The notes under the pieces are model-generated. The model was not told the DNA's origin, searched no databases, and saw only the letters and a list, made by a program, of their open reading frames with translations. Positions 53,693-62,950 of a stretch of 64,000 nucleotides of DNA are shown here, in pieces. Location: positions 93,072-157,071 of the forward strand of contig NZ_JAFMZZ010000001.1 in the NCBI RefSeq assembly GCF_017356245.1, given 5' to 3'. The position numbers were made by a program, and so were the translations under genes. Every line of letters begins with the position of its first letter. Position 1 is the stretch's first letter. Source of the stretch: Bordetella petrii. GTDB taxonomy: Bacteria > Pseudomonadota > Gammaproteobacteria > Burkholderiales > Burkholderiaceae_B.

Positions 53693-54160
53693 TCAGGCGT
53701 ACGGGTCGGCGATGCGCATGCCCGCCAGAATGGCGGTTTCCAGGGCTTCCATGCGGCGCGCGTCGCGCGCCTTGACGTGGTCGTAGCCCAGCGCGTGCAG
53801 CACGCCGTGCACCGTCAGGTGGGCGGCGTGGTCGAGCAGGGCCTTGCCCTGTTCGCGGGCCTCGCGCGCCAGCACCGGCACGCAGATGACGATGTCGCCG
53901 CGGGCGGTGCCCAGCGGGTCGGTGCCGTACTCGAAGGTAAGCACATTGGTGGCGTAGTCGCGCGCGCGGTAGGCGTGGTTCAGGCGGCGGCCCTCGGCCT
54001 GCCCGACCAGGCGCAGGCTGAATTCGGCGCGCGCGCATCCGGCCAGGCCTTCGCGCGCGGCGCCGTCGAGCGCCCGCTGCGCCCAGCGGCGCAGCCGCCA
54101 GCGCGGCAGGCGCGGCTCGGCCACGCCGTACTGGACCGACAGCGAGAGCTCAGGATTCAT
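53693..54160 (-). CDS. ybeY: Endoribonuclease YbeY (rRNA maturation)
   Basis: 155 residues. The zinc site is HLTVHGVLHALGYDH with three His in H-x3-H-x5-H spacing. It processes the 16S rRNA 3' end and takes part in ribosome quality control. The start overlaps the phoH stop by 11 bases. Confidence 0.97.
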   Translation of the reverse strand: MNPELSLSVQYGVAEPRLPRWRLRRWAQRALDGAAREGLAGCARAEFSLRLVGQAEGRRLNHAYRARDYATNVLTFEYGTDPLGTARGDIVICVPVLAREAREQGKALLDHAAHLTVHGVLHALGYDHVKARDARRMEALETAILAGMRIADPYA

Positions 54161-55178
54161 CTTCGGCGGCCCGGTCGTAGGCGTCGACGATGCGCGCCAC
54201 CAGCGGATGGCGCACCACGTCGCGGCTGGTGAAGCGGGTGGTGGCGATGCCCTGCACGTCTTCGAGCACCCGCACCGCGTGCGCCAGGCCGCTTTGCTGG
54301 CCGCGCGGCAGGTCGACCTGCGAAGGGTCGCCGGTGATGACGGCCTTGCTGCCGAAGCCGATGCGGGTCAGGAACATTTTCATCTGTTCCGGCGTGGTGT
54401 TCTGGGCCTCGTCCAGGATCACGAAGGCGTGGTTCAGGGTGCGCCCGCGCATATAGGCCAGCGGCGCGATCTCGATGGTCTGCTTTTCGAACAGGCGCTG
54501 CACCTTGTCGAAGCCCATCAGGTCGTACAGGGCGTCGTACAGCGGCCGCAGGTATGGGTCGACCTTCTGCGCCAGATCGCCGGGCAGGAAGCCCAGGCGC
54601 TCGCCGGCCTCGACGGCGGGGCGCGTCAGCACCAGGCGCTGCACCGAGTCGCGTTCCATGGCGTCGATGGCGCAGGCCACGGCCAGCCAGGTCTTGCCGG
54701 TGCCGGCCGGGCCGATGCCGAAGGTGATGTCGTGCTTGAGAATGTTGTTCAGGTAGTCGCGCTGGCGCGGCGTGCGCGGGCGCAGGTCGCTGCGCCGGGT
54801 GCGCAGCACGATGCCGTCTTCGCCGCTGCCCTCGGCCGCGGGCAGGCTGGCCGGGTCGATGCCGCGCGCATCGGCCGGGGCGGCCTCGCTGCGGCCCACG
54901 CCCATTTCGACCAGCCCGAGCTGGATGTCGTCGACCGACAGGGCGCGGTGCACGGCCTGCTCGTGGAAGCGCCGCAGGGCGCGGCCGGCCAGTTCGGCGC
55001 GCTCGCCTTCCAGCGTGACCCGGCTGCCGCGCCGCGCCAGGGTGACGCCCATGCCGTCGGCCAGCTGGCGCAGGTTTTCGTCCAGCGGGCCGCACAGGTT
55101 GGCCAGGTGGGTGTTGTCGCCCTCGAGGTTGACGATGGTGGGCATGGTGCGGCGGGAACGGCTGCGGGTTGCGGTCAT
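54150..55178 (-). CDS. phoH: PhoH-like ATPase
   Basis: 342 residues. Walker [14 protein letters not shown], Walker [10 protein letters not shown], and RTLNHAFV belong to the PhoH/YbeZ group. YbeZ interacts with YbeY. The N-terminal ~100 residues form a KH-like region. The ATG overlaps the miaB stop; an alternative start is ATG 55142 (MPTIVNLEG). Confidence 0.95.
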   Translation of the reverse strand: MTATRSRSRRTMPTIVNLEGDNTHLANLCGPLDENLRQLADGMGVTLARRGSRVTLEGERAELAGRALRRFHEQAVHRALSVDDIQLGLVEMGVGRSEAAPADARGIDPASLPAAEGSGEDGIVLRTRRSDLRPRTPRQRDYLNNILKHDITFGIGPAGTGKTWLAVACAIDAMERDSVQRLVLTRPAVEAGERLGFLPGDLAQKVDPYLRPLYDALYDLMGFDKVQRLFEKQTIEIAPLAYMRGRTLNHAFVILDEAQNTTPEQMKMFLTRIGFGSKAVITGDPSQVDLPRGQQSGLAHAVRVLEDVQGIATTRFTSRDVVRHPLVARIVDAYDRAAEDES

Positions 55179-56617
55179 GCGTTGCCTTGTGCGGAACCGT
55201 CGACGTCCGCCACGCGGGCGCGCAGCGAATTGGGATAGGCCTCGGTGATGATCACGTCGACCATCTGTCCGATCAGCCGCGCCGGAGCGGGGAAGTTGAC
55301 GATGCGGTTGTTTTCGGTGCGGCCCATGAGCTCGTTGGGATCGCGCCGCGACGGGCCTTCGACCAGCAGGCGCTGGCGGGTGCCGACCATGGACCGGGCG
55401 ATGGCGGCGGCCTGGGTGTTGATCAGGGCCTGCAGCTGCTGCAGGCGGCGCAGCTTGACGTCTTGCGGCGTGTCGTCGGCCAGGTCGGCCGCCGGCGTGC
55501 CGGGGCGGCGCGAATAGACGAACGAGAACGAGGTGTCGAAGCCCACGTCTTCGATCAGCTTCAGGGTCTTGTTGAAGTCGTCTTCGGTTTCGCCGGGAAA
55601 GCCCACGATGAAATCGGACGACAGCGTCAGGCCGGGGCGCGCGGCGCGCAGGCGCCGCACCACGGACTTGAATTCCAGGGCGGTATAGCCGCGCTTCATG
55701 GCCGCCAGCACGCGGTCGCTGCCGGCCTGCACCGGCAGGTGCAGGAACGACACCAGCTTGGGCAGGTTGGCGTAGGCGTCGACCATGCGCTGGGTCATTT
55801 CTTTGGGGTGCGACGTGGTGTACCGGATGCGCTCGATGCCCGGGATTTCATGCACGTATTCGAGCAGGGTGGCGAAATCGGCGATGTCGCCGGTGTCGCC
55901 CATGGGGCCGCGATAGGCGTTGACGTTCTGGCCCAGCAGCGTGACTTCTTTCACGCCCTGGTCGGCCAGGTCGGCCACTTCGACCAGCACGTCGTCGAAG
56001 GGGCGCGAGACTTCCTCGCCGCGCGTGTAGGGCACCACGCAGAAGCTGCAGTATTTACTGCAGCCTTCCATGATGGACACGAACGCGGTGGCGCCGTCGA
56101 TGCGCGGCGGGGGCAGGGCGTCGAATTTCTCGATCTCGGGAAAGCTGATGTCGACCTGCGAGGCGCCCGAGGCGCGGCGGCGGCGGATGAGATCGGGCAG
56201 GCGGTGCAGGGTTTGCGGGCCGAACACCACGTCGACATAGGGCGCGCGCTTGACGATGGCCTCGCCTTCCTGGCTGGCCACGCAGCCGCCCACGCCGATG
56301 ACGAGGTCGGGGTTGAGCTTTTTCAGGTGCTGCACGCGGCCCAGGTCGGAGAAGACTTTTTCCTGGGCCTTCTCGCGCACCGAACAGGTGTTGAACAGGA
56401 TGACGTCGGCTTCTTCGGGGTTGTTGGTGAGTTCCAGGCCCTGGTCGCCGCGCAGCACGTCGGCCATTTTGTCCGAGTCGTACTCGTTCATCTGGCAGCC
56501 GAAGGTGCGGATATACAGTTTGCGGGCGGAAGCCGGCACGGCGACGGTGGCGGCGGGGGCAGGGGCGGCGGGCGTGGCGGCAGCGGCGCCGGCGCGCTTG
56601 ATAGAGGTTTCTTGCAT
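55175..56617 (-). CDS. miaB: tRNA-2-methylthio-N6-isopentenyladenosine37 synthase
   Basis: 480 residues. N-terminal UPF0004 domain ([40 protein letters not shown]) holding the auxiliary cluster cysteines, radical-[11 protein letters not shown] motif, PGETEDDF, and a C-terminal TRAM domain. It adds the 2-methylthio group on A37 of tRNAs. An Ala/Pro-rich leader of ~32 residues precedes the fold. First gene of the row. Confidence 0.97.
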   Translation of the reverse strand: MQETSIKRAGAAAATPAAPAPAATVAVPASARKLYIRTFGCQMNEYDSDKMADVLRGDQGLELTNNPEEADVILFNTCSVREKAQEKVFSDLGRVQHLKKLNPDLVIGVGGCVASQEGEAIVKRAPYVDVVFGPQTLHRLPDLIRRRRASGASQVDISFPEIEKFDALPPPRIDGATAFVSIMEGCSKYCSFCVVPYTRGEEVSRPFDDVLVEVADLADQGVKEVTLLGQNVNAYRGPMGDTGDIADFATLLEYVHEIPGIERIRYTTSHPKEMTQRMVDAYANLPKLVSFLHLPVQAGSDRVLAAMKRGYTALEFKSVVRRLRAARPGLTLSSDFIVGFPGETEDDFNKTLKLIEDVGFDTSFSFVYSRRPGTPAADLADDTPQDVKLRRLQQLQALINTQAAAIARSMVGTRQRLLVEGPSRRDPNELMGRTENNRIVNFPAPARLIGQMVDVIITEAYPNSLRARVADVDGSAQGNA

Positions 56618-56799
56618 GGCGTGCGCCGTGGCGGGTGTAGATCCCGGGGGCGAATGAAGAATAAAGGGAAAACGCGGATTTTAACGCGTGGATGCAAACA
56701 TGGTCTTGGTGCGGACGCATTTGGCGTATACGATGTCAGCCGCGCGATCGCGCCCCGCTGCGGGGCGGGGCGCTTCGTCCCTTAATTCACGCCGCCCTC

Positions 56800-57543
56800 A
56801 TGACGCAACCCCACGGCCTGTCCCCCGATTCCCTGCCTGCCGTTCCGACCGCCATGCCTGCCATTCCCCCCCGGCCGTGCCGCAGCGTGGCGCTTACCGT
56901 CTGCTTCGCCGTGGTGCTGCTGCTGATGAGCCGCTGGGTCGACGTGCCTTTGACGCAGGCCATCGAACGCCACATGCCAGAACAGGTCAACGAAGTCTTC
57001 GACCAGATCGGCGACCTGGGCGACAGCGAGGGCTACATCCTGGCCGGCCTGTTGTTGTATGCGGTGTCGCTGTTCGGCATGCGGCGCGGCTGGGCCTGCC
57101 CGGTGCGGGCCGGGTTCGAGCGGCTGGCGCGCTACAGCATGCTGCTCTTGGCCACCATGAGCGTGGGCGGGCTGATCACGCTGCTGCTGAAGAAAATCGT
57201 GTCGCGCGCGCGGCCCGAGGTCTTGCTGGAGCAGGGCTGGCACGGCCTGGGCGTGCCGTTCGCGGGCGACCCCTACGATTCGTTTCCGTCCAGCCATACC
57301 CTGACGGCGTTCGCCGTGGCGGCCGTCATCGGCCAGATCGCGCCGCGCTGGCGCCTGCCCCTGCTGTTGGTGGCGGCCATCGTGGCGGTCAGCCGCGTGG
57401 TCAACCGCGACCACTTCCTGTCCGACGTCACCGCGGCGGCGTTCATCGCCATCATGGTGGCGCACTACCTGGCGCCGTATATCCTGGGCGAGCGATACCG
57501 GTGGATGTTGCGGGCGCCTTGGCGGTGGGCCAGTCGTGGGTGA
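56800..57543 (+). CDS. PAP2-family membrane phosphatase
   Basis: 247 residues with about five membrane helices. All three phosphatase motifs are present: KKIVSRARPE, PSSHT and SRVVNRDHFLSDV. Such enzymes dephosphorylate undecaprenyl pyrophosphate or phosphatidic acid at the membrane. The start ATG is the one after the 36-residue atypical upstream stretch; the ribosome site is poor. It is divergent from miaB and followed by a repeat-rich spacer. Confidence 0.9.
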   Translation: MTQPHGLSPDSLPAVPTAMPAIPPRPCRSVALTVCFAVVLLLMSRWVDVPLTQAIERHMPEQVNEVFDQIGDLGDSEGYILAGLLLYAVSLFGMRRGWACPVRAGFERLARYSMLLLATMSVGGLITLLLKKIVSRARPEVLLEQGWHGLGVPFAGDPYDSFPSSHTLTAFAVAAVIGQIAPRWRLPLLLVAAIVAVSRVVNRDHFLSDVTAAAFIAIMVAHYLAPYILGERYRWMLRAPWRWASRG

Positions 57544-57595
57544 CGGGCGTGGGTAGGGGGCGTGGGTAAGGGTGTCGTGGGTGGGTTCTTGAGGC

Positions 57596-57704
57596 GCCGG
57601 GCCGGGATGGCCTGAACGCCTTGGCTTCACGGTGCCGTCCGGGCGCCCCGCGCGCCCGGGCCCGGCCCCGAGGCGCCGCGGCATTCAGGCCATCCCGGCC
57701 CGGC
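57596..57704 (+). repeat. GC-rich structured repeat, copy A
   Basis: A constant core (57621-57682, starting TTGGCTTCACGGTGCCG and ending GAGGCGCCGCGG) is flanked by 21-base arms, 57596-57616 and 57684-57704, that are perfect reverse complements of each other. The core is itself strongly self-complementary. Copies at ~58077-58166 (reverse) and 63921-63994 share the core but carry different arms. Confidence 0.75.
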
Positions 57705-57799
57705 TCGCATTGATTCTTGCCCGCGCCGCCGTCGGGGCGAGCCGGGTTCTTGAATGCTTGGCCCGCCGCGGTTGAAAAGAAGAAAAGCGTGCAGGGCCG

Positions 57800-57832
57800 T
57801 TTTTTCCAGTCGCCCTGCGCGACTAGAAAAAA
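57800..57832. terminator. Hairpin with T and A runs, probable bidirectional terminator
   Basis: TTTTTTCCAGTCGC (57800-57813), loop CCTGC, GCGACTAGAAAAAA (57819-57832); 14-base arms with one mismatch. The T-run on each strand follows the stem as required. It lies between the convergent PAP2 and solute-binding-like genes. Confidence 0.6.
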
Positions 57833-58076
57833 CATTCGGAAGGCGGCGTGCCTGGGGCGGTGGTTCAGGTTCGGTTCGGTCGGCTGACGTCTTCCGCCAC
57901 TTTCAAGTTGTGGCGCCCCCCCGCATTCGCTGCACGAATGGCTATCGTGGTCGCGCTGGGCGACCAGGATAGCCGGCCCCATATGTTTTTCTCTTTCCCA
58001 AATCCGGTCGCAAGAACGCAAGAACCCAATTCGTGCCAGCAGCGCGGCGAGCGATATTCATTGCGAGTCTGCGTGG

Positions 58077-58166
58077 GCTGGCGTGAGCGCCGCGGCGCCT
58101 CGGGGCCGGGCCCGGGCGCGCGGGGCGCCCGGACGGCACCGTGAAGCCAAGGCGTTCACGCCAGCC
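58077..58166 (-). repeat. GC-rich structured repeat, copy B (inverted)
   Basis: Reverse orientation of copy A. The 75-base segments 57613-57687 and 58084-58158 are near-perfect inverted repeats. The outer arms (GTCTGCGTGGGCTGGCGTGA on the left and its complement with CCAGCCCGCGCAGAC on the right) differ in sequence from the arms of copy A but still pair with each other at all but two positions. Confidence 0.75.
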
Positions 58167-58192
58167 CGCGCAGACGCCAGCAGAAAACCACA

Positions 58193-58933
58193 TCACCCAG
58201 CAGCCGCAGGCGCCACAGCAGCCCCCTGGATATGATGCCGCCGCAAGGCATCCGCCACGAACCCGCTGGCCTTCATATCTTCCACGAACGCCCGAAGCAC
58301 CTCCGCCGCCGCTTCGCCGCGCCCCTTGGGCACCCCCATGGCCTGGCGGATCTGCATGAAGCTGCCGGGCAGCATGCGCAGGCCGGGAAGACGGCCCATG
58401 TCGGCTTCCAGCTGCTGCTTGACGCCGGCCGCCACGTCGGCGTTTTCGGCCAGGAAGGTATCGACCACCGCCGGCGAGGTGGGGGCGCGCAGGATCGTGG
58501 CGTGCTTGAGTTCGCGCGTCAGGTACAGGTCGTAGGCGCTGCCTTTGCCGACCATGACACGGGTGCCCGCGCGGTCGACGGCGTCGCGTTCGCGCAGGGG
58601 CGAGCCTTCGCGCACCAGGTAGGCGCCTTCGATCAGCACGTACGCGTCGGTGAACGCGATGCCCGCGCCGCGCAGCGGGTCGATGGCGAAGAAGCCGATG
58701 TCGGCCTGTTCGGCCGTCACGGCCTCGACCGACTTGCCGGCGCTGTCCCAGACCACCAGTTCCAGTTCGACGCCCAGCCGTTCGGCGAAGGCGCGGGCCA
58801 GGTCGATGGACACGCCCGCCGGCTCGCCGGTGGCCGGGTCGCGGCCGGCCAGGATGGGGTTGCCCAGGTTGATGGAGGCGCGCAGCCGGCCGGTGGGCGT
58901 GAAGGCGGCGATGATTTTGGAATCGGGAGTCAT
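58193..58933 (-). CDS. Amino-acid SBP (family 3)-like protein without signal peptide
   Basis: 246 residues. The fold of amino-acid ABC binding proteins is visible: LRASINLGNPILAG, GVSIDLARAFAERLGVELELVVWD, EQADIGFFAIDPLRGAGIAFTDAYVLIEGAYLV and AGTRVMVGKGSAYDLYL. There is no N-terminal signal, and the protein starts directly with the first strand (MTPDSKIIAAFTPTG), so it may work in the cytoplasm as an enzyme- or sensor-like protein. No transporter permease or ATPase is nearby. It follows the hydrolase gene by 17 bases. An upstream start inside the neighbouring gene gives no signal either. Confidence 0.85.
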   Translation of the reverse strand: MTPDSKIIAAFTPTGRLRASINLGNPILAGRDPATGEPAGVSIDLARAFAERLGVELELVVWDSAGKSVEAVTAEQADIGFFAIDPLRGAGIAFTDAYVLIEGAYLVREGSPLRERDAVDRAGTRVMVGKGSAYDLYLTRELKHATILRAPTSPAVVDTFLAENADVAAGVKQQLEADMGRLPGLRMLPGSFMQIRQAMGVPKGRGEAAAEVLRAFVEDMKASGFVADALRRHHIQGAAVAPAAAG

Positions 58934-58950
58934 GCTGGGTCCAGGTGGTG

Positions 58951-59721
58951 TCAGGCGCTGTAGCGGGCGGTTTGCCCGGCGCAGCACAGGTCGATGAGGG
59001 TGGGTTCCAGAGTATCGCCGAACCAGGCGTTCAGCGCAGCCCGCCGCTCGGCGGTATAGACGGGTTGGCCGGCATCGTCGAGCCGCATGCACACGTCGTG
59101 GCCCGGCACCAGCAGCGTGCCGGGCACGCGCCGCCACCATTGCCAGATCAGGTCCAGGCTGGCGCGGCTGACCTGCGCATCGTAGGTGTCGTTGGCGGTG
59201 CGCGACATCAGTTCGGCGCGGTTCTTGGCGGCGTCGCCGGTAAACAGCACCGGCTGCCCGGTGGCGGTAACGTAGAACAGCAAGTGGCCGGGTGTGTGGC
59301 CGGGCGCGGCAATGGCCGTGAAGCCGGGCAGGAACGCCTGGCCGTCGGCCACGCGCCGCACGCGCGGCGAGGCGGCCAGTTCGCGCACATACAGTTCCGG
59401 CAGCGGATTGAAGCCCGGCGGCTGCGCGGCCGCCCAGGCCAGTTCCTGTTCGCCGATCCACACGGTGGCGTTGGGAAACAGCGTGAAGTTCACCGCGTGG
59501 TCATAGTGGGCGTGGGTCAGCACGACATCGGTGATGTCCTGCGGCGCCACGCCCAGCTCGTGCAGCTGGTGGCCCAGCAGGTGGCGCACGCCGAACGCGC
59601 CCACGTCGACCAGGATGTTGGCGCCGTCGCCGCGCAGCAGGGTGGTGGTGCTCCAGCCCAGGCCGCCATGGCAGACGGCGCGGCCCGGATAGCCTTGTAT
59701 CAGTACGTCGAGCTTGAGCAT
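58951..59721 (-). CDS. Metallo-beta-lactamase fold hydrolase
   Basis: 256 residues. Metal motif THAHYDH (HxHxDH), then PGHTPGHLLFY, FTGDAAKNR and VPGHDV supply the remaining ligands. It resembles AHL lactonase-like and other lactone or thioester hydrolases. Context (between a binding-protein-like gene and a Bug receptor) suggests a catabolic hydrolase. Start ATG sits 3 bases past the Bug gene stop. Confidence 0.88.
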   Translation of the reverse strand: MLKLDVLIQGYPGRAVCHGGLGWSTTTLLRGDGANILVDVGAFGVRHLLGHQLHELGVAPQDITDVVLTHAHYDHAVNFTLFPNATVWIGEQELAWAAAQPPGFNPLPELYVRELAASPRVRRVADGQAFLPGFTAIAAPGHTPGHLLFYVTATGQPVLFTGDAAKNRAELMSRTANDTYDAQVSRASLDLIWQWWRRVPGTLLVPGHDVCMRLDDAGQPVYTAERRAALNAWFGDTLEPTLIDLCCAGQTARYSA

Positions 59722-59724
59722 GGC

Positions 59725-60699
59725 TTACTCCGGATGCACGTTGGCCCGCTGCAGCAGCTGCCGGTAGCGCTGCAGGTCGGAACGCAGCAGGGCGGCGAAT
59801 TGTTCGGGCGTGCCGGCCACGATCTCGTTGCCGCCTTCGTCCGCCAGCTTGCGCACCACGTCGGGCTGGCGCGCGGCCTTGACAGCTTCGTGATGCAGCC
59901 GCGCGATGATGTCCGGCGGCGTGCCGGCCGGCGCCAGCAGGCCCTGGAACTGGGTGACGTCGAACCCTTTGTAGCCCAATTCCGCCAGGGTGGGGACGTC
60001 CGGCAGCGCGCTGCTGCGCTGCGGGCCGGACACGGCATAGGCGCGCAGCCGGCCGGCGGCGATGTGCGGCGTGGCCGTGACAATGGTGTCGAACGTGAAG
60101 GACAGCTGCCCGCCCAGGATATCGGCCAGCGCCTGCGCGTTGCCCTTGTACGGCACGTGCGTGAGTTCGGTCTGCGTCATCATCGCCAGCAGCTCGCCCG
60201 CCAGGTGTCCGCCGGCCCCGATGCCCGCCGAGCCGTACGTCAGCTCGCCGGGCCTGGCGCGCGCCATGGCGACCAGGTCGTCCACGCTGTGGATGGGCGA
60301 AGCGCGCGGCACCACCAGCGCGTACTGATAGCGGGTGATCTGGCTGATGGGCGCCAGGTCGGCCAGGGGATCGTACGGCACCGACTTGTACAGCGACGGG
60401 TTGACCACCAGCGGGCCGCTGGCGTCCAGCAGCAGGGTGTAGCCGTCGGGCCTGGCCTTGGCCACCAGGTCGGTGCCGATCATGCCGTTGGCGCCGGGCT
60501 TGTTCTCGACCACCACCGGCACGCCCATGCTGCCCGCCATTTTCTGCGCGATGACGCGCGCCGTGATGTCGGCGGCGCCGCCCGCCACATAGGGCACCAC
60601 CATGCGGATCGGCCGTTCGGGATACGTGCCGGCTTGCGCCGCCGGCCCGCCCGCCATCAGCAGGCAGGCCGCGGCGGCCCATGTGCAGAGGTGTTTCAT
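59725..60699 (-). CDS. Bug/TctC-family periplasmic solute receptor
   Basis: 324 residues with a signal peptide (LCTWAAAACLLMAGGPAAQA). Family marks: IRMVVPYVAGGAADITARV, PDGYTLLLDASG, PYKGNAQALADILGGQ and SALPDVPTLAELG. AAGGAG precedes the ATG. One of two receptors in this cluster; no TctAB partner. Confidence 0.92.
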   Translation of the reverse strand: MKHLCTWAAAACLLMAGGPAAQAGTYPERPIRMVVPYVAGGAADITARVIAQKMAGSMGVPVVVENKPGANGMIGTDLVAKARPDGYTLLLDASGPLVVNPSLYKSVPYDPLADLAPISQITRYQYALVVPRASPIHSVDDLVAMARARPGELTYGSAGIGAGGHLAGELLAMMTQTELTHVPYKGNAQALADILGGQLSFTFDTIVTATPHIAAGRLRAYAVSGPQRSSALPDVPTLAELGYKGFDVTQFQGLLAPAGTPPDIIARLHHEAVKAARQPDVVRKLADEGGNEIVAGTPEQFAALLRSDLQRYRQLLQRANVHPE

Positions 60700-60753
60700 G
60701 ATGATGTCTCCTTTGGTGTTGTCATGGGCGGCCCGTGCCGCGGCCGCCGGGGG

Positions 60754-61800
60754 TCAGGCCATTGCCGCATGGCGCTGCAGCAGCGCCAGCACCGCGGGAT
60801 CGACCGCGATGCCGTCGCGCTGCTGGCGCGCCATGTTGGCCAGCTCGATCTCGCCGGGCACGATGACGGGCCGGCCGGCCTCGGCGGGCGGGCTGTCGTG
60901 CAGGATGGCGGCGAAGTCCGCCATGCGTTCGGCCAGCCATGCCGCCGAGCCCAGCCGCGCGGTATCGATCAAAATGAAGAAATGCCCCAGGTTCTGCGGC
61001 TCGTCGGGCGCGTCGACCCACGATTTCACATGGGTCAGGTAGGCGGCGTTCGACAGCAGGCCCGCGAACAGATCCACCACCAGCGCCAGGCCATAGCCCT
61101 TGTGCCCGCCGATGGGCAGCAAGAAGCCGTCGAGCGCCGCGGCGGCGTCGGTGGTGGGGCGCCCGCCGCGGTCGGTCGCCCAGGTGTCGGGAATGGACGC
61201 GCCGCGCTTGAGCGCGTTGCGGATCTTGGCGCGCGCCACCACGCTCATGGCCATGTCCAGCAAGAACGGCGGGCCGTCGGGGTTGGGCACGCCGAAGCCC
61301 AGCGGGCTGTTGCCCAGCCGCGCATCGCTGCCGCCCCAGGGCGCGATGGTGGTGGTGGCGTTGCTGCCGATGATGCTGGCAAAGCCGGCCTGGGCCGCGA
61401 TCAGCCCGTAGGGCGAGATGGGCCCGAAATGGTTGCTTTGCCGGGCGAAGGCCACGCCCACGCCGCACGCCCGGGCGGCCTCCATGGCGGCGCGCAGGGC
61501 GTGCATGCCCACCAGGGGCCCGACGCCGTTGTCGCCGTCGACCAGGCGCAGCGCCGGCGCGGGGCTTTGCACGGTGATCCGGGCGCGTGCCTGGATGCCG
61601 CCCACCAGCAGGCGTTCGCCGTACGATTCGACGCGGCTCAGGCCGTGGGTGCTCAGTCCGAACAGGTCGGCCTGCACCAGCACGCGCGCCACGTCGGCGG
61701 CGTCTTCCGGGGGCAGGCCCAGGCCGGTGAAGGCCCGCGTGCCCAGGTCCAGCAGCTCGGTTTCGGAAAAAACGGATGTAGAGGTCACGGATGCGTTCAT
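60754..61800 (-). CDS. Malate/L-lactate (Ldh-family) dehydrogenase
   Basis: 348 residues, type-2 malate/lactate dehydrogenase family (also ureidoglycolate and sulfolactate dehydrogenases). FGLSTHGLSRVESYGERL, SNHFGPISPYG (catalytic His), LGNSPLGFGVPNP, and GGHKGYGLALVVDLFAGLL are typical. It oxidises a 2-hydroxyacid with NAD(P)+. It is flanked on both sides by Bug receptor genes in one minus-strand row. Confidence 0.9.
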   Translation of the reverse strand: MNASVTSTSVFSETELLDLGTRAFTGLGLPPEDAADVARVLVQADLFGLSTHGLSRVESYGERLLVGGIQARARITVQSPAPALRLVDGDNGVGPLVGMHALRAAMEAARACGVGVAFARQSNHFGPISPYGLIAAQAGFASIIGSNATTTIAPWGGSDARLGNSPLGFGVPNPDGPPFLLDMAMSVVARAKIRNALKRGASIPDTWATDRGGRPTTDAAAALDGFLLPIGGHKGYGLALVVDLFAGLLSNAAYLTHVKSWVDAPDEPQNLGHFFILIDTARLGSAAWLAERMADFAAILHDSPPAEAGRPVIVPGEIELANMARQQRDGIAVDPAVLALLQRHAAMA

Positions 61801-61834
61801 GCGGGCGATGTCCTGTAGGGGTAAGTGGCGGCTG

Positions 61835-62836
61835 TCATTCGGTGCGCAGGTTGGCGCGGCGCACGACCTCGCCCCAGCGCCTGCCTTCGGCCTGGATGAA
61901 ATCGGCGAATGCCTGCGGCCCCAGGCCGACGGGTTCGCTGGAGTCGTGCGCCAGGCGCTGGCTGACCGATGGCGAGCGCAGGGCGGCCAGGGCGTCTTTC
62001 TGCAGCCGCGCGATCACGGGCGCGGGCGTGCCGGCCGGCGCCAGCAGGCCGAACCATTGCGAGCTTTCGAAACCGGGGTAGCCCTGCTCGGCGACGGTGG
62101 GCACGTCGGGCAGCACCGGCAGGCGCCGCGCCGAGCCGACGGCGATGATGCGCACCTTGCCGGCCTGTGCGTGCGGCAGCAGGCCGGGAGTGCCGGCCGA
62201 GGCCGCGTCGATATTGCCGGCCAGCAGGTCGGTGGTCTGCGCGCCGGTGCCTTTGTACGGCACGTGCACCACGTCGATGCCGGTGGCCGTCTTCAGCATT
62301 TCGAACGCCAGGTGGCCGGCGCTGCCGTTGCCGGCGGATCCGTAGTTCAGGACGCCGGGCTTGGATTTGGCCAGCGCCACGAACGAGGGCAGGTTGGTGG
62401 CGGGCACCTTGGCGCCCACGGCGAAGATCATGGGCACCTTGGCCAGCAGCGCAATCGGCGCGAAATCGCGCTGGGGGTCGTAGGGCAGCCTGGGCATCAT
62501 GGCCGGGTTGACGGCCAGCGTGCCCACATGGCCCAGCAGCAGCGTGTAGCCGTCCGGCGCGGCGCGGGCCGCCTCCATGGTGGCGATCACGCCCTGGCCG
62601 CCGCCCTTGTTCTCGACAATGACCTGCTGGCCCAGCGTGCGCGACATCTCGGCCGCCATGGCGCGCGCGATCACATCCGAACTGCCGCCGGGCCCGTAGG
62701 GCACCAGCAGGCGCACCGGACGCTGCGGCGTCCATTCCCCGGCGGCCGCGGCCGGGCCGGCGGCAAGCGCGGCCAGGCCGGCCAGCGCCAGGATGGGCGC
62801 GGCGCGCCACCGCAGGAATCGGTGCATCGGGTTCAT
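61835..62836 (-). CDS. Bug/TctC-family periplasmic solute receptor
   Basis: 333 residues with a signal peptide (ILALAGLAALAAGPAAAA). VRLLVPYGPGGSSDVIARAM, APDGYTLLLGHVG, VPYKGTGAQTTDLLAGN and LPVLPDVPTVAEQG define the family. GGAGG lies upstream of the ATG. First gene of the cluster, divergent from the LysR regulator. Confidence 0.92.
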   Translation of the reverse strand: MNPMHRFLRWRAAPILALAGLAALAAGPAAAAGEWTPQRPVRLLVPYGPGGSSDVIARAMAAEMSRTLGQQVIVENKGGGQGVIATMEAARAAPDGYTLLLGHVGTLAVNPAMMPRLPYDPQRDFAPIALLAKVPMIFAVGAKVPATNLPSFVALAKSKPGVLNYGSAGNGSAGHLAFEMLKTATGIDVVHVPYKGTGAQTTDLLAGNIDAASAGTPGLLPHAQAGKVRIIAVGSARRLPVLPDVPTVAEQGYPGFESSQWFGLLAPAGTPAPVIARLQKDALAALRSPSVSQRLAHDSSEPVGLGPQAFADFIQAEGRRWGEVVRRANLRTE

Positions 62837-62902
62837 GCTTGTCTACCTCCGTCTTGAGCGCCGCGACGCGCGGCTTGATGAGGCGTGATGATGCGCAAGC
62901 CT

Positions 62903-62928
62903 GAATATCCAGTAAAGTGCAAATATTC
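62903..62928. promoter_or_regulatory. Palindrome in the divergent Bug/LysR spacer
   Basis: GAATAT-N14-ATATTC, 6-base arms, 23 bases before the LysR ATG and 67 bases before the Bug start. The position and layout suit LysR binding and autoregulation. Confidence 0.45.
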
Positions 62929-62950
62929 GATGGATTTTTGACGAAAACGC

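Larger units (their letters stand above)
57544..58192. other. Repeat-rich spacer without genes
   Basis: About 650 bases between the PAP2 gene and the convergent solute-binding-like gene. It holds two inverted copies of a GC-rich repeat (57596-57704 and around 58077-58166) and a central hairpin with T/A runs (57800-57832). No convincing gene was found; short open frames here arise from the repeats. Confidence 0.7.

Noticed and set aside
57596..58166. Miniature insertion sequence bounded by 75-base inverted repeats
   Set aside because: The third copy at 63921 is a single unit with its own arms, so each repeat is an independent element rather than the end of one transposon; no target-site duplication seen.
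57544..58192. CRISPR array or small RNA gene in the repeat-rich spacer
   Set aside because: Repeats are inverted and only three in the window, without regular spacers. An RNA gene cannot be excluded, but no promoter was evident.
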